From positions 1 through 64,000 of the forward strand of contig CAIVEH010000167.1 of the NCBI GenBank assembly GCA_903904855.1: a stretch of DNA of 64,000 nt. Direction: 5' to 3'. A program made the translations under genes and the position numbers. The DNA is from an uncultured Bacteroidota bacterium (lineage in GTDB: Bacteria; Bacteroidota; Bacteroidia; Chitinophagales; Chitinophagaceae). The notes beneath the pieces are model-generated. The model saw only the letters and a program-made list of their open reading frames with translations. It was not told the DNA's origin and did not search any database. This document shows, piece after piece, positions 7,772 to 18,700 of this stretch (position 1 is its first letter; each line of letters starts with the position of its first letter).

Positions 7772-9671
7772 TAGTCAATATCAACCTTGATTGTAGTTTT
7801 AATTATCGTCTCCTTGCTGCTAAAATACAATTCTCTGGATTTTTCTTTTTGTCCATACAGAGATGAATGCCATCCATCCTGAATTTGAGGTTGCAATATT
7901 TCCCCCTCATTATAACAGGCCGTTATATTTACCTGATCCGATAACTCAAAAGGCATATGCCATGTTTGCCTGATCAAACCATGTGGTGCACCCTTTATTT
8001 CATCCTTGATTACCCATATAGGAAGGTGTTTTTTCTTAATTACTTTCCTGTTATGCAAAATGCCATTTTTAATATAACTGAATACCTGAACACTTCCCTC
8101 AAACATATAATCTCCAGGATTTTCAATTAGTATGGCATCAATCATTTTCGACCAGTAATACCATATAAACCTTCCCCCTTTCAGCATCTGGTCTTTATCA
8201 TCAAGCATAACTGTATTATGCGAGGCAGTGCCGGAAAAGTAGCGCATGGTAGTATCATCGGTATTGTATTTGTAACTGCCGGCATCAATCAATATATTCT
8301 CACCTTTATACCATATGTCCAGGTGCAGATTATCGGCATGAGACGGGCGGTCTTTATAGCTGCCGCATTTTATAAAAGTAAGTGTTTCTGGCTCCCTGAT
8401 AATATAATATAATAACCACCATCCCTGAATTCATGCCTGCCATTATCCGGCTGCCACTTTTCGTTAATGTGGAGATCCAGACCATACCAGTGCACATCTT
8501 CAGCATATTCATTGAATCCCAGGTCTATTCCAAGGGACATTCCCAACGCCTGCAGTTGTGGTCTGTAATCTCTGAAATGAGCCTTACTGAAATTGAAAAA
8601 CAATGCGCCATCATTAGCTCCATAATTTGGTAGCCATCCATTTTCCTCAACCATACAGGTTCGCAAAAATTCAAGTGATTTGCCCGCCCGGTCATAGAAA
8701 GTGTCGCTGAATTTTTCTCCATTTTTTTCAGATAATGTGATAGCCCATGTAAGTAATTGCACAACAATGCGATGATAATTCATTGAGAATTGCAGATAGG
8801 TTCCGTCTTCATATACTTGGTAAGCAATTTCTTCTTCTTCCAGCCATTTTCTTCCATGCCTTTTCCATTCTGCTGCTCCCGGTAAAGAAGGGTAAAGTAA
8901 TCCGGCCAGATACAGTACCAATGTCTCGGTAATGGCATGGTTGTTGCGCACTGCGATTCGGGAGAAATTTATATTTTTATACACATGGTTCAGATGCCAG
9001 TAAATGGCATATTGAATCTGGTTAAAAACTTCATCCGTAAGTGATTCTGAATTCTTATAGTAATATAGGGCAAAAGTCCAGTTCATTACCCTGAGCGACA
9101 TCTCCTGGCTGCAACGGTAATTAGGTCCGCTGTTCACCGGATTACCTTTTATCCAAGATAGGATATCTTTAAACACAATAGACGCGCAATCTTCTTCAAA
9201 ATGGTAATCATACCTGATAATATCGTACAAATAAGAAAACCGGGATTTTTCCCACACAAATTTTATATCCCCTGCCTCTTTCGATAAATCCGGAATCTCT
9301 GTCCAGTGTTTTTTTATATCATACCGGAATCCGGAATCCGGATTGGTTACCCAGTCATAATCTGGTCCAAGATCGGTAAGAATACTGCTGAACAACCGAA
9401 ACTTACCTTCATTAATATTGGAGAAAGTTTCTTTTAATTCTATATCAGGTTGTTTGGGAAATTTAAGCGAATCTTTGCTACTAAAAAAAAATTGTGCCTT
9501 ATTTTCCTTCCATGCCTGCAATGACATGTACTGCTTAAATTCAGGCGCTACCGGAAATTTTTTCTTTAAGAAACCTGATCGTATCTGTAATTCATAACTG
9601 ATACGGAAAGCGGTATACCGCCAACCCATATTGCTGATAAGGTTAATAATTTTTTTAAGTCTGCCTGGCAT
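7771..9671 (-). pseudogene. Heparinase II/III-family protein, frameshifted
   Basis: Two open frames make one protein of about 630 residues. The first (9671 to 8370) has the alpha/alpha-toroid N-terminal region with the NNHAITETLV and YLQFSMNYHR motifs. The second (through to 7771) carries the beta-sheet C-terminal domain. Reading in the restored frame gives YYIIREPETLTF, then SHADNLHLDIWYKG and ILIDAGSYKYN, which is the hallmark heparinase II/III segment. The break lies at about 8400-8412, where ATATT is present twice in tandem. One copy would restore the frame, so a 5-base duplication explains it. The family cleaves or modifies acidic polysaccharides and is common in capsule clusters. Slippage-based on/off switching, a dead gene or a sequencing error are all possible. 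Confidence 0.85.
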
Positions 9672-9738
9672 ATCAAGTTATCCCGGTTAGCTATTGAAGG
9701 TTAAAGATAACCTGATTCAATCAGTATAAATTTGCTCA

Positions 9739-12393
9739 TCAAAGTGTAACAATAAATTCACTCCCCTCATTTTCTGTACTTTTCACTTCAATGATACCGC
9801 CCAAAGATTCAACCTGGGTCTTGGTTATGTAAAGGCCAATTCCTTTACTGTTAAACCCGGAATGAAAAACCTGGTTCAGTTTAAACAAACGATCACCATA
9901 TTTATTCAGGTTAATTCCCAGACCATTATCTTTTACAGTAATAATTGTTTTTCCGGCCAATGATTGTACAAAAATCGAAATTTCCGGAGTTATACCCGGA
10001 CGGCTATATTTGAGTGCATTACTGAGCAGATTATAAATTATATTTTCAAGATAGGCTTTTGGATAGCTTACATTCTCCTTAGAGAGTTCAGTTTTAATAA
10101 CTGCCTGTTTTTCGAAAATGAGGCTTTGCAACTGAATAAATATCTCATCCAGAATTGCTGGCAAACTACATTCATCATATGGGATAGTCTTATTCAGTTT
10201 TATCTGGGTAATCTCCATCAGCGTTTCCAGGCTGGAGATTAATGAATTACTGCTATCCTGAATAAATTGCAGTGCCTGTTCATAGGTGAAACCAGTAGCA
10301 GTCATATCAGGCACAATAATCTGACCGTTTTTTAACTGATCTGAAAGTATTTCAGAAAACATACTGATGTTAGCAGCAGGACCTCTTAAGTTATGTGCTA
10401 TAATATGGCTCAGATCTTCAAGCTGATTAACTTTATTCAGCAGGCTTTCCTTTGATGCTTCGAGTACTTTGTTCTTGCTTCTGATCTCGTTTTCCAGCTC
10501 TTTCTTCTGGGTAATGTCGATCACCTGAGCTATAAAAAATTTAGGAGATCCATCAGCATTCCATACTAATGAAACAGTAAGTAAGACCCAAACAATATTT
10601 CTACTTTTTGATATATATATTTTTTCAATCGAATATGTTTGAATATCTTTTTTCAACATTTTCGTTACTAAAGCTAAATCTTCATCAAGATCACGCGGAT
10701 GAGTAATGTCCTGGAATGTCAAATTCAGAATTTCATCTTTCGAATAGCCAACCATTCTGCAAAATGCCGGGTTTATATCCATAAACTTTCCTTCAGGACT
10801 AACGAGAGCTATCCCAATCCCGGAAAAATCAAATGCACTCGAAAAGGTGTCAGACGTTGTTTTCAGCGACTGCTGTGTCTCTATGAGATCCGTAATATTC
10901 AACCCGTAAGCTACTAAAAACTCTGTTAACCCTTTGTCATTTATTGCCGGTTTTATGATCCTCAGGTGATATTCTTCCTTCCCTTGTTTTGAAATAAGCT
11001 TTTCAATCATCTGCGCACTTTCCCTGCTTTCAGCAGCTTTATCATAGAGGGCAAATCTGGTTTCAAAAAATGAGTCGGGCCTGTTTCTGTACCTGGCGTA
11101 ATCAACATCCGTTTTTCCTATAATCCACTTCCTTAGCTCATCATCTTTAATCCCATTTCTGTTTACAAATAAATACTTGTGATCAGTGCCAAAGGCTGCA
11201 ATATCTGCAGGTAAATTATTGAGAATGTTTTCATAAAATAAGCGCTGCTGTTCAAATTTCTTTTCTAAACTTTTCTGCATTGTAACATCTGTGAATTTCC
11301 AGATTTCACCGCGATTAAGTTCATCCAAGGATAAGGTTATAAAATCAAGACTGAGAATTCTTCCATCAACTAATTCGACTTCTTTGTTGAGATGTGTTTT
11401 CCCATATGTAATGGCGGTTTTTATTCCCTGATGTACATGAACAGGGTGCTTATAAAAATGTTTGCTTCTTTCGAAACACTCATCCATTGTCCTGCCAAGG
11501 GTTTCTGGCGGTCCACCCTGAATACTGAAAATATCGCAGAACAACCCATTTGCATAGATCACTTTGTGATGCTGATCGGTTACTAAGATGCCACTGTTCA
11601 GATTATTAATCAGTTTTGATAACAGATTGGAGATTGAGGCATATTTTTCTTCTGCTATTTTCTTGTCGTTAATATCAGTATGGGTTCCTATGCATCTCAG
11701 TGGTTTTCCATCAAATGTTTTTGTGAGTGCAAATCCCCGGCTCCATATCCACTTATATGTTCCGTCCTTACATCTGAACCTTAATTCAGCAGAGTAATTT
11801 GGTATTTTACCTGAAAAGAAATCTGACTTATTTGCTAATAATTGAGCCAGGTCATCCGGATAAACATTTGCACTCCATTCCATTAAGGACATCCTTGTAT
11901 AATGTTCGTAGCCGAATATTTTATACAAATTGCCGGAAAAACAAACTACATCATCGGCAATATTTAGATCCCATATACCATCACCGGTTGCTTCAAGTGC
12001 TTTTATCAGCCGGGCTTCCTCGCATTCGTGCCCTGCCTTCCTCGATAAATTTTCAATGGTTACAAAAACATAATTTTTATCCGGATGAATTGGTAATACC
12101 CTCATTGCAAAAAGCACCACGGAGTTATTATCGATTTTGCCAAATTCCAGGTAACCATTTTTATTATTTCTGAATGCATCTGTAATAAGTTCACCCAATT
12201 GACAAACATCCGTATTCCCAACCAGCTCAGAAATTTTCAAACCAGGAATATCATTCTGTTGAACAACTGCATCATCTGTCTTTAACCATATCTTTTGTAT
12301 ACTTTGGTCGGATGAAATGACAACCACCTTATCCACAAAAATAAGCAGATGGTTCGCAATATTTTCGACCTCAGTTGATAGTATGCCAGTCAT
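9739..12393 (-). CDS. Multi-PAS sensor histidine kinase
   Basis: 884 residues with no transmembrane segment, so a cytoplasmic sensor. Five PAS-like units can be read: about 15-110, 125-250 (with the PAC-type FRCKDGTYKWIWSRG), 260-375, 385-505 and 515-640 (ending FIAQVIDITQKKELE). A dimerisation domain follows with the phosphoacceptor in IIAHNLRGP (His667). The HATPase domain has NIIYNLLSNALKYS, DNGLGIN and SKGIGLYITK. HNLRGP in place of HELRTP is common in Bacteroidota PAS kinases. No response regulator is encoded next to it. It begins 10 bases after the epimerase stop, so it is transcribed inside the polysaccharide operon and may tune that pathway or motility. Confidence 0.88.
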   Translation of the reverse strand: MTGILSTEVENIANHLLIFVDKVVVISSDQSIQKIWLKTDDAVVQQNDIPGLKISELVGNTDVCQLGELITDAFRNNKNGYLEFGKIDNNSVVLFAMRVLPIHPDKNYVFVTIENLSRKAGHECEEARLIKALEATGDGIWDLNIADDVVCFSGNLYKIFGYEHYTRMSLMEWSANVYPDDLAQLLANKSDFFSGKIPNYSAELRFRCKDGTYKWIWSRGFALTKTFDGKPLRCIGTHTDINDKKIAEEKYASISNLLSKLINNLNSGILVTDQHHKVIYANGLFCDIFSIQGGPPETLGRTMDECFERSKHFYKHPVHVHQGIKTAITYGKTHLNKEVELVDGRILSLDFITLSLDELNRGEIWKFTDVTMQKSLEKKFEQQRLFYENILNNLPADIAAFGTDHKYLFVNRNGIKDDELRKWIIGKTDVDYARYRNRPDSFFETRFALYDKAAESRESAQMIEKLISKQGKEEYHLRIIKPAINDKGLTEFLVAYGLNITDLIETQQSLKTTSDTFSSAFDFSGIGIALVSPEGKFMDINPAFCRMVGYSKDEILNLTFQDITHPRDLDEDLALVTKMLKKDIQTYSIEKIYISKSRNIVWVLLTVSLVWNADGSPKFFIAQVIDITQKKELENEIRSKNKVLEASKESLLNKVNQLEDLSHIIAHNLRGPAANISMFSEILSDQLKNGQIIVPDMTATGFTYEQALQFIQDSSNSLISSLETLMEITQIKLNKTIPYDECSLPAILDEIFIQLQSLIFEKQAVIKTELSKENVSYPKAYLENIIYNLLSNALKYSRPGITPEISIFVQSLAGKTIITVKDNGLGINLNKYGDRLFKLNQVFHSGFNSKGIGLYITKTQVESLGGIIEVKSTENEGSEFIVTL

Positions 12394-12402
12394 AATTTTT
12401 AA

Positions 12403-13503
12403 TTAGCTTAAGCCAAAAATGATTGCAATTTTATTTACAATACGCTCAGCAGTTTTACCATCCCATAATTCTGGAATAACTCCTTTTTTCCAGTTCCCAG
12501 AAAATAATTTCCTGAAAGCAGGAGCAATATTGCCGGGATCCATTCCAAGCAACTCATTTGTTCCTAAAGTACATGTTTCTGGCCGCTCAGTATTCTCCCG
12601 TAGTGTCATGCATGGTACGCCCATTACTGTTGCTTCCTCAGTTATCCCACCAGAATCAGTGATTATTGCCTTGGCATTTTTGACAAGATAGTTAAATTCC
12701 AGATATCCCAAAGGGTCAATAACATGTAAATTGCAATCCGATATGCCAATTGTATCCAGCATCTTTGCGGTGCGGGGATGAACAGGAAAAATTACCGGCA
12801 AATTATTGGATGCCCGCACAATTTCAGAGATCAGTTCTTTAAGCTTTGTTCCATTGTCCACATTTGCCGGTCTGTGCAACGTCATAATTATATAGTTCCG
12901 TTCTTCCAACCTGGCATCATCCCAAATGGGAGGTTTGGTAAACCTTGGCATCTGTTTATAGAGCGTATCAATCATTGTGTTACCAACAAAAAATATCTTT
13001 TCATCGGGCACTCCTGATTTGCGCAGGTTATTATTGGCAGTTACAGATGTTGTGAAAAAATAGTCGCTGATTGAATCTGTTACAATCCTGTTGATCTCTT
13101 CTGGCATTGTCCAGTCACCAGATCGTATACCTCCCTCTACATGGGCTACGTTAATATTATTGATTTTTTTTGCAGCAATTGAGCAAGCCATTGTGGAAGT
13201 AACATCACCCACCACAATGCACAGATCACATGGTTTTTCCAGCAACAACCTTTCATAACCGATCATTATTTTTCCGGTCTGCTCGGCTTGTGTACCAGAG
13301 CCCGCTTCCAGGTTATAATCCGGATTAGGGATATTTAACTGATCGAAGAAATCCCCGCTCATTTTTTTATCATAATGCTGCCCTGTGTGCACCAAGCGAT
13401 ACTGCATATCCTTTCCCGCGGCCGATTGTAGCTTTATAGCTTCAATGATCGGGGCTATCTTTATAAAATTAGGCCTTGCGCCTGCAATAATATCTATAAG
13501 CAT
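12403..13503 (-). CDS. wecB: UDP-N-acetylglucosamine 2-epimerase, non-hydrolysing
   Basis: 366 residues, the normal size for WecB. It interconverts UDP-GlcNAc and UDP-ManNAc, supplying ManNAc for surface polysaccharide. Motifs in order: ARPNFIKIAPI at the N-terminus, VVGDVTSTMAC, AHVEGGIRSGD, MTLHRPANVD, TDSGGITEEA, and LRENTERPET near the C-terminus. These are the conserved active-site and UDP-binding segments of the family. It lies between the bi-domain oxidoreductase upstream (19 bases) and the histidine kinase downstream (9 bases), in one leftward operon. Confidence 0.93.
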   Translation of the reverse strand: MLIDIIAGARPNFIKIAPIIEAIKLQSAAGKDMQYRLVHTGQHYDKKMSGDFFDQLNIPNPDYNLEAGSGTQAEQTGKIMIGYERLLLEKPCDLCIVVGDVTSTMACSIAAKKINNINVAHVEGGIRSGDWTMPEEINRIVTDSISDYFFTTSVTANNNLRKSGVPDEKIFFVGNTMIDTLYKQMPRFTKPPIWDDARLEERNYIIMTLHRPANVDNGTKLKELISEIVRASNNLPVIFPVHPRTAKMLDTIGISDCNLHVIDPLGYLEFNYLVKNAKAIITDSGGITEEATVMGVPCMTLRENTERPETCTLGTNELLGMDPGNIAPAFRKLFSGNWKKGVIPELWDGKTAERIVNKIAIIFGLS

Positions 13504-13522
13504 AAAATTATACTTGGTTCAA

Positions 13523-15637
13523 TCAGGATTTGAGTGTTACCCATTCGTGTTTAGTCAAACTTTCAATGGCCGCAAAACCTGCTAATGTTGTGTTCACTAT
13601 TTCATCAAAAGGGATTAATGCTTCCCCTCCGTTTTTCAATCTTTCCAGCAGCAATTTAAACTGCGCACTATGCCCTTTATCTACATTGGTTTTCAGCTTC
13701 GAAAAGCCTCTGGTTCCAAACCCCTCTGTAAACCGAAAATTATCAGTTATTAAAGTTTGCTCCTGTGCAAATACTTCAATTCTTTCCTTTGAATAAGCTT
13801 TAGAACCATTGGCGAAATAATTGATAACACCGGTACTGCCGTTTTCATACTGCAACATAATAGTAGCATTATCGGTATTCACCTGTGGATTCACACCCAT
13901 GGCATTCATGCAAACTGCCTTTATCTTACTGCCAGTAAGAAAAGTAATCAGATCCATATAGTGGCAGGCTTCCCCCATTATTCTGCCACCTCCCACTTTC
14001 ATATCATGCACCCAAACATTGGGAGGTATATTACCAGCATTCATTGTTGCTATTACATTCATCTGCCCGTCACCCACCAGTTGTTTCACGCGTTGCATAT
14101 GTGGCGAAAACCGCCGGTTGAACCCGACAGTCAATGTTTTGGTGCCAACATATACCGCCATTATATCATCAAGTTCCTGCCGGTTCAATGCCAGTGGTTT
14201 CTCAACAAAAACATGCTTCCCAGCTTTAAGACTTTCTACCACCATGTGAGCATGTTCATTGTGCCTGGTGGTTATCATAACAAGATCAACAGCAGGATCA
14301 TTAATCAGGCTTTTATAATCTGTAGTGCTTTTAGCAATTTTATATTTCTTTGCAAGGGTGGTACCTGTCAGACCTGTTGAACTGGCAATAGAATTTAATG
14401 GTGCATTCAGTTCGCTAAGCGCTGGCAGCATTGTCATACTTGTGAAATTACCAGCTCCTATTATACCTATACCTCCCTTACCCGGCTCAAAGATGCCATC
14501 TTTAATTATTATTGTATCCGATCCATTGCTTTCTTCGGGATATTCCAGGATAGAAGCTATGGAGGCTTTGTTGCTTAGGTTGGAGTATATTTTACTATAC
14601 TCAGCAAGAGGTATACGTTCAGTGATCAATGAACCCACATCAAGCTTACCTGTTGCTATTGTTTGCAGAACAGCTTTAAAATTCCGTTGTTCTGTCCATC
14701 TTACAAAAGGTAATGGGTAATCATTACCTCCTTTCTCATAGTTGTCATCATACCTGCCCGGCCCATAGGAACAGGATACCTGAAAAGTGAGCTCCTTCTC
14801 ATAAAATTCCGCCCTGCTTATATTCAGACCTATCACTCCTACAAGAATAATCCTGCCTCTTTTCCGACTCATCCGGGCAGCCTGGGAAATGATATCATCC
14901 GACTTGGCCGAAGCTGTAATAAGGACGCCATCTGCGCCAATATTATCAGTATTTTCTAAAACAAATTTTACAACATCAATTCCAGCTGAAGGATTCAGTG
15001 CCAATACTCCCTTCGTTTTTGCAAGTGCAATTTTGCTGGCATCAAGATCTATGCCTATTACCCTGCAGCCATTTGCAATCAGTAATTCAGCTGTTATCAA
15101 TCCTATTAGCCCCAAACCTACAACTACAATGGTTTCACCCAGTTGGGGGTCACATAAACGGATGCCCTGCAATCCTATAGAACCAATAACAGTAAAGGCA
15201 GCCTCTTCATCACTTACTTTATCTGGAACATGTGCACAGAGATTTTTCGGTACACAAACATATTCGGCATGAGGCCCGTTTGAGGCCACCCGATCTCCGA
15301 TTACAAAATCTGTTACCCCTTCCCCAACTGCAATTACCTTACCTACATTGCAATATCCCAAAGGCAATGGCTGGCCCAGTTTATTGAAGACAGCCTGAAT
15401 AGTTGGTTTAAATCCGTCAGTCTTAATTTTTGCCAATACCTGCTTCACCCTGTCTGGCTGCTGACGAGCTTTTTGCAGCATATTGGCCTTCCCAAATTCT
15501 ACAAGCATTCTTTCGGTTCCAGCCGACACCAGACTCCGTGTTGTCTTGATCAGCAGATGCCCCCGCTTCACTTTGGGAGCAGGCACATCTTCCAATACAG
15601 TCTCACCCGTTTTAAACGATTGTATGATTTGTTTCAA
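13523..15637 (-). CDS. Bi-domain oxidoreductase (zinc-type alcohol dehydrogenase + Gfo/Idh/MocA)
   Basis: 704 residues. Residues 1 to about 365 are a medium-chain dehydrogenase/reductase with LPLGYCNVGKVIAVGEGVTD and the Rossmann motif VVGLGLIGL. From about 385 a Gfo/Idh/MocA dehydrogenase follows, with a second Rossmann motif GIIGAGNF and the VFVEKPLALN substrate/catalytic segment. Such fusions are typical of O-antigen and capsule loci and probably oxidise a nucleotide sugar, though the substrate is not defined. The start codon is TTG at 15637: an in-frame TAA lies a few codons upstream and no ATG fits, while the MKQIIQSFKTGE N-terminus matches the family. It is the first gene of the operon. 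Confidence 0.88.
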   Translation of the reverse strand: MKQIIQSFKTGETVLEDVPAPKVKRGHLLIKTTRSLVSAGTERMLVEFGKANMLQKARQQPDRVKQVLAKIKTDGFKPTIQAVFNKLGQPLPLGYCNVGKVIAVGEGVTDFVIGDRVASNGPHAEYVCVPKNLCAHVPDKVSDEEAAFTVIGSIGLQGIRLCDPQLGETIVVVGLGLIGLITAELLIANGCRVIGIDLDASKIALAKTKGVLALNPSAGIDVVKFVLENTDNIGADGVLITASAKSDDIISQAARMSRKRGRIILVGVIGLNISRAEFYEKELTFQVSCSYGPGRYDDNYEKGGNDYPLPFVRWTEQRNFKAVLQTIATGKLDVGSLITERIPLAEYSKIYSNLSNKASIASILEYPEESNGSDTIIIKDGIFEPGKGGIGIIGAGNFTSMTMLPALSELNAPLNSIASSTGLTGTTLAKKYKIAKSTTDYKSLINDPAVDLVMITTRHNEHAHMVVESLKAGKHVFVEKPLALNRQELDDIMAVYVGTKTLTVGFNRRFSPHMQRVKQLVGDGQMNVIATMNAGNIPPNVWVHDMKVGGGRIMGEACHYMDLITFLTGSKIKAVCMNAMGVNPQVNTDNATIMLQYENGSTGVINYFANGSKAYSKERIEVFAQEQTLITDNFRFTEGFGTRGFSKLKTNVDKGHSAQFKLLLERLKNGGEALIPFDEIVNTTLAGFAAIESLTKHEWVTLKS

Positions 15638-15711
15638 AGTCTGTAATTAGTTAATTGATTCAAGGCATCATTAATAATGTAAATATATAATGTATGTGCC
15701 TTAACAGGGTG

Positions 15712-15719
15712 CAAAGGTA
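15712..15719 (-). promoter_or_regulatory. -7 box (TACCTTTG) ahead of the polysaccharide operon
   Basis: On the minus strand, TACCTTTG followed by CA exactly matches TAnnTTTG, about 75 bases upstream of the TTG start. A TTTTG lies 14 bases further upstream, closer than the usual -33 spacing. It is the only good promoter I see for the leftward operon. Confidence 0.5.
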
Positions 15720-15796
15720 ACTATAATACAGGGCAAAAGAAATTATTTGCGGGTTCTGTTTTCTAAAATAACCTACAAGTACTACCTGCAAAAATT

Positions 15797-18700
15797 TTAC
15801 TCCTCAATTATAAAATGGTACACACTGCTTTCTATTACAGAGTGCAGGGTTAGGATATACATACCATTCGGAATGGGCTTATTTATACTTACATTTTCAT
15901 TCAGCAGTCCTTTATGTGTTGCTGTATGCTTGCTAAATACCATCTGCCCAATCATATCTGTAATCTCCATTGTAACCTCTTCATCCACAGGTGAACTCAT
16001 TGAACCCTTAATTGTAAACGCTCCTTTATTCGGATTAGGGTATATCACCAGGCTGCCATGGCCGGTTATGTAACTTACTGCAACATTGCTTACTGTGATA
16101 ATGAAAGAATTAAACGATGACAGATGGCAAAGTCCGGTACTGGTGGTGATACAGGTAACAGAGTCGCCATTATTCAGTGTACTGGTAATGAATGTATCTG
16201 TAGTATCACCTGTTGGCAAGCCATTCAGCAGCCATTCATACGTAACCGGAACACCATTGGTGATAATAGCTAAGAATGTATCTGAGACACCAGCACTGAT
16301 GAATGCACCAGGGCTGGCTATCATCGAATCTATAGGTGGTATTGGCGAGAGCACAGTTAATACCATGGTTGCAGTCGCAGTATCGGGGGTAACACACTGT
16401 GCGTTACTGGCCAGCATTACTGATACTGTATCACTAGTTAAAGGCACATAGATGTAGGTGCTATCGGTTCCCACATTAATACCATCAACTGACCATTGGT
16501 ATACAGGAGATGGGCCACCATTCAGCGTTGATGCAGTGAACACCGGTGTAGTTCCGGTGCAAATGGTATCGCCCATACCACTGTTGGAATTTATGGTTAC
16601 GGAAGCCGCTACTACCGGATTTATGGTTACAACATGTGTTGCAGACCTGCTAAGGCAGGAATTGGAAAGTGTATAACTTATAGTATCCATACTGGCAGCA
16701 GATGTTGAAACCAATCCGCCAGTAACAGCAGCAGCAGTATTGGAAGCGCTCCAAACACCGTTTGCACTGGCATCAGAAAGTAGGAGGGATGAACCCAGGC
16801 AAACACTACCAGGACCAATTATTGGATTGATTCCTATAATGTTGGTAGCGGTATCTGTCAAAACCGGCAGATTATCGTCAAAGTAAATACTTGCGTGATT
16901 CATGATCACACTGCCATCAGCCAATCCGGCCTTTGCTTTAACTGTGAAAATAACTTCACCGAAACACTGGTTATGATGAGAACTGTCAGGCAGATTAATA
17001 TGAGGGAAGTCGAACTTCACCACATTATGCCCGCTGTAAGTGGTTGGTACCAGATTGACTACTGAAGTTGAGGAAACCAGTTTCAGGCTTCTTGCATCTA
17101 CATAATCAGGCAAGGTATCAATTACTGAAATGTTGTGGGCTGTATCATTGCCGGTATTTTCAAACCTGATAGCATATTGCAGTGGGGTGCAGGGTATAAT
17201 TTCACCTTGTGGCGAAACATTAATGCCATTAGGATCATAAGATGCCATAATAGTATCCACCCTTGAATAATAATTATTGACCGGATTGATATCACCTGAT
17301 AATGGTGTAATGGAGAAATAGGTCTGTATGGTATCACCGGCAGTAAGGAATGGACCTGGTACGTTTAGATTAAAAGATATGTAGGGTGTCCACATGTGAC
17401 TTGTGTAATTATTCAGCCCGTTAATATGCCAGGTAACCGTATTGCCAACAATAGAATAGGGTGTAACAGATGAACTGCCAAAAACATAATTGGGGCTGAA
17501 GGTCATTGTTACAACTGCATTTTCAACAGTGCACCAGTCATTGCCAAAGTCAATATAACCAGATGCAATATGCCTTGCGCAGGTCATATAAGCCGAAATG
17601 CTCATGTCGAAATTACCGGTGGTAGTACAGTTAAAACCAAAAAATCTCGCAGGATAATTGTTGGCATAAGCAGTGATGGTATCATACAATATTCCGGATG
17701 TGGGGCAACTCATATGCAACCCCGTATCATGGGAAATTACTTTAAACCTGTATACTGTTCCCGAATCTCCCAGTGCTTTATAGTAGAACCCACCTACCGT
17801 AGTGATTGTATCCACAGGTATTCCGGCTGAGTCAATCTCGGTTGTTACGGGATGATAAGGATAGCCATCGCCGTAATCATCGACACAGTCATTATTGGTA
17901 TCGAAATAGAAAAAAACGGGAAGGGTTCTGCAATAATTATAATTGAATGTATATGCTATTGAATCCTGAGGAATAATGCCATTCCTTAATATCTGCTTTA
18001 CAGTATAGGTACCAGCCATATTGTAGGCATGATAAATATGGGCATTAGCTGATGAATCGGTACTGTAAGAAAATAGATGTGTACTGTCGGATGTACCATC
18101 GCCATAAAAAGTGAGGATATTGGTACCCGGCTGAATGCCGCAGGTGCTCAGCCCGAATTCAGGACCATTGCAGAAATAGGATGGTGTATTGATAATGCTA
18201 TGTGCTGAAATGCTGTTATATACTATTACATGCACCGGTGTGGAATAAGCAAATAAACTACTGCTATAGCAGGTAACTTTGCACCGGTAATATATATTTG
18301 TTTGTGGGTGCGCATAGATTGAATCATTTGTAGCGCCTGTAATATTCGTCCACCAGATGCTGTCTGTTGAACTCTGCCATTGATAAGTAACACCACAAAC
18401 AGATGAAGCTCCGGTCAAATAAAGCAAATCTGCCTGGCCGGCACAGATATTGGTATTAACAGCATTGGCTGTTCCACCAGCCGGTGTGCCGGTACAACTC
18501 GAAGTAACACTGATTGTATGATTGGATACACATCCGGTTGAAAAGGAAGTACAGGTAATTATTGCCGAACCCGGTAACAGGCCAGTAATGATACCGGACG
18601 GTGATATACTTGCGAAAAAAGGATTGCTGCTGGTCCAGGAGCCTGCAATGCTGGTGGTATAAGTTGTTGTATTGCCCACGCAGATGCTCGATACCCCTGT

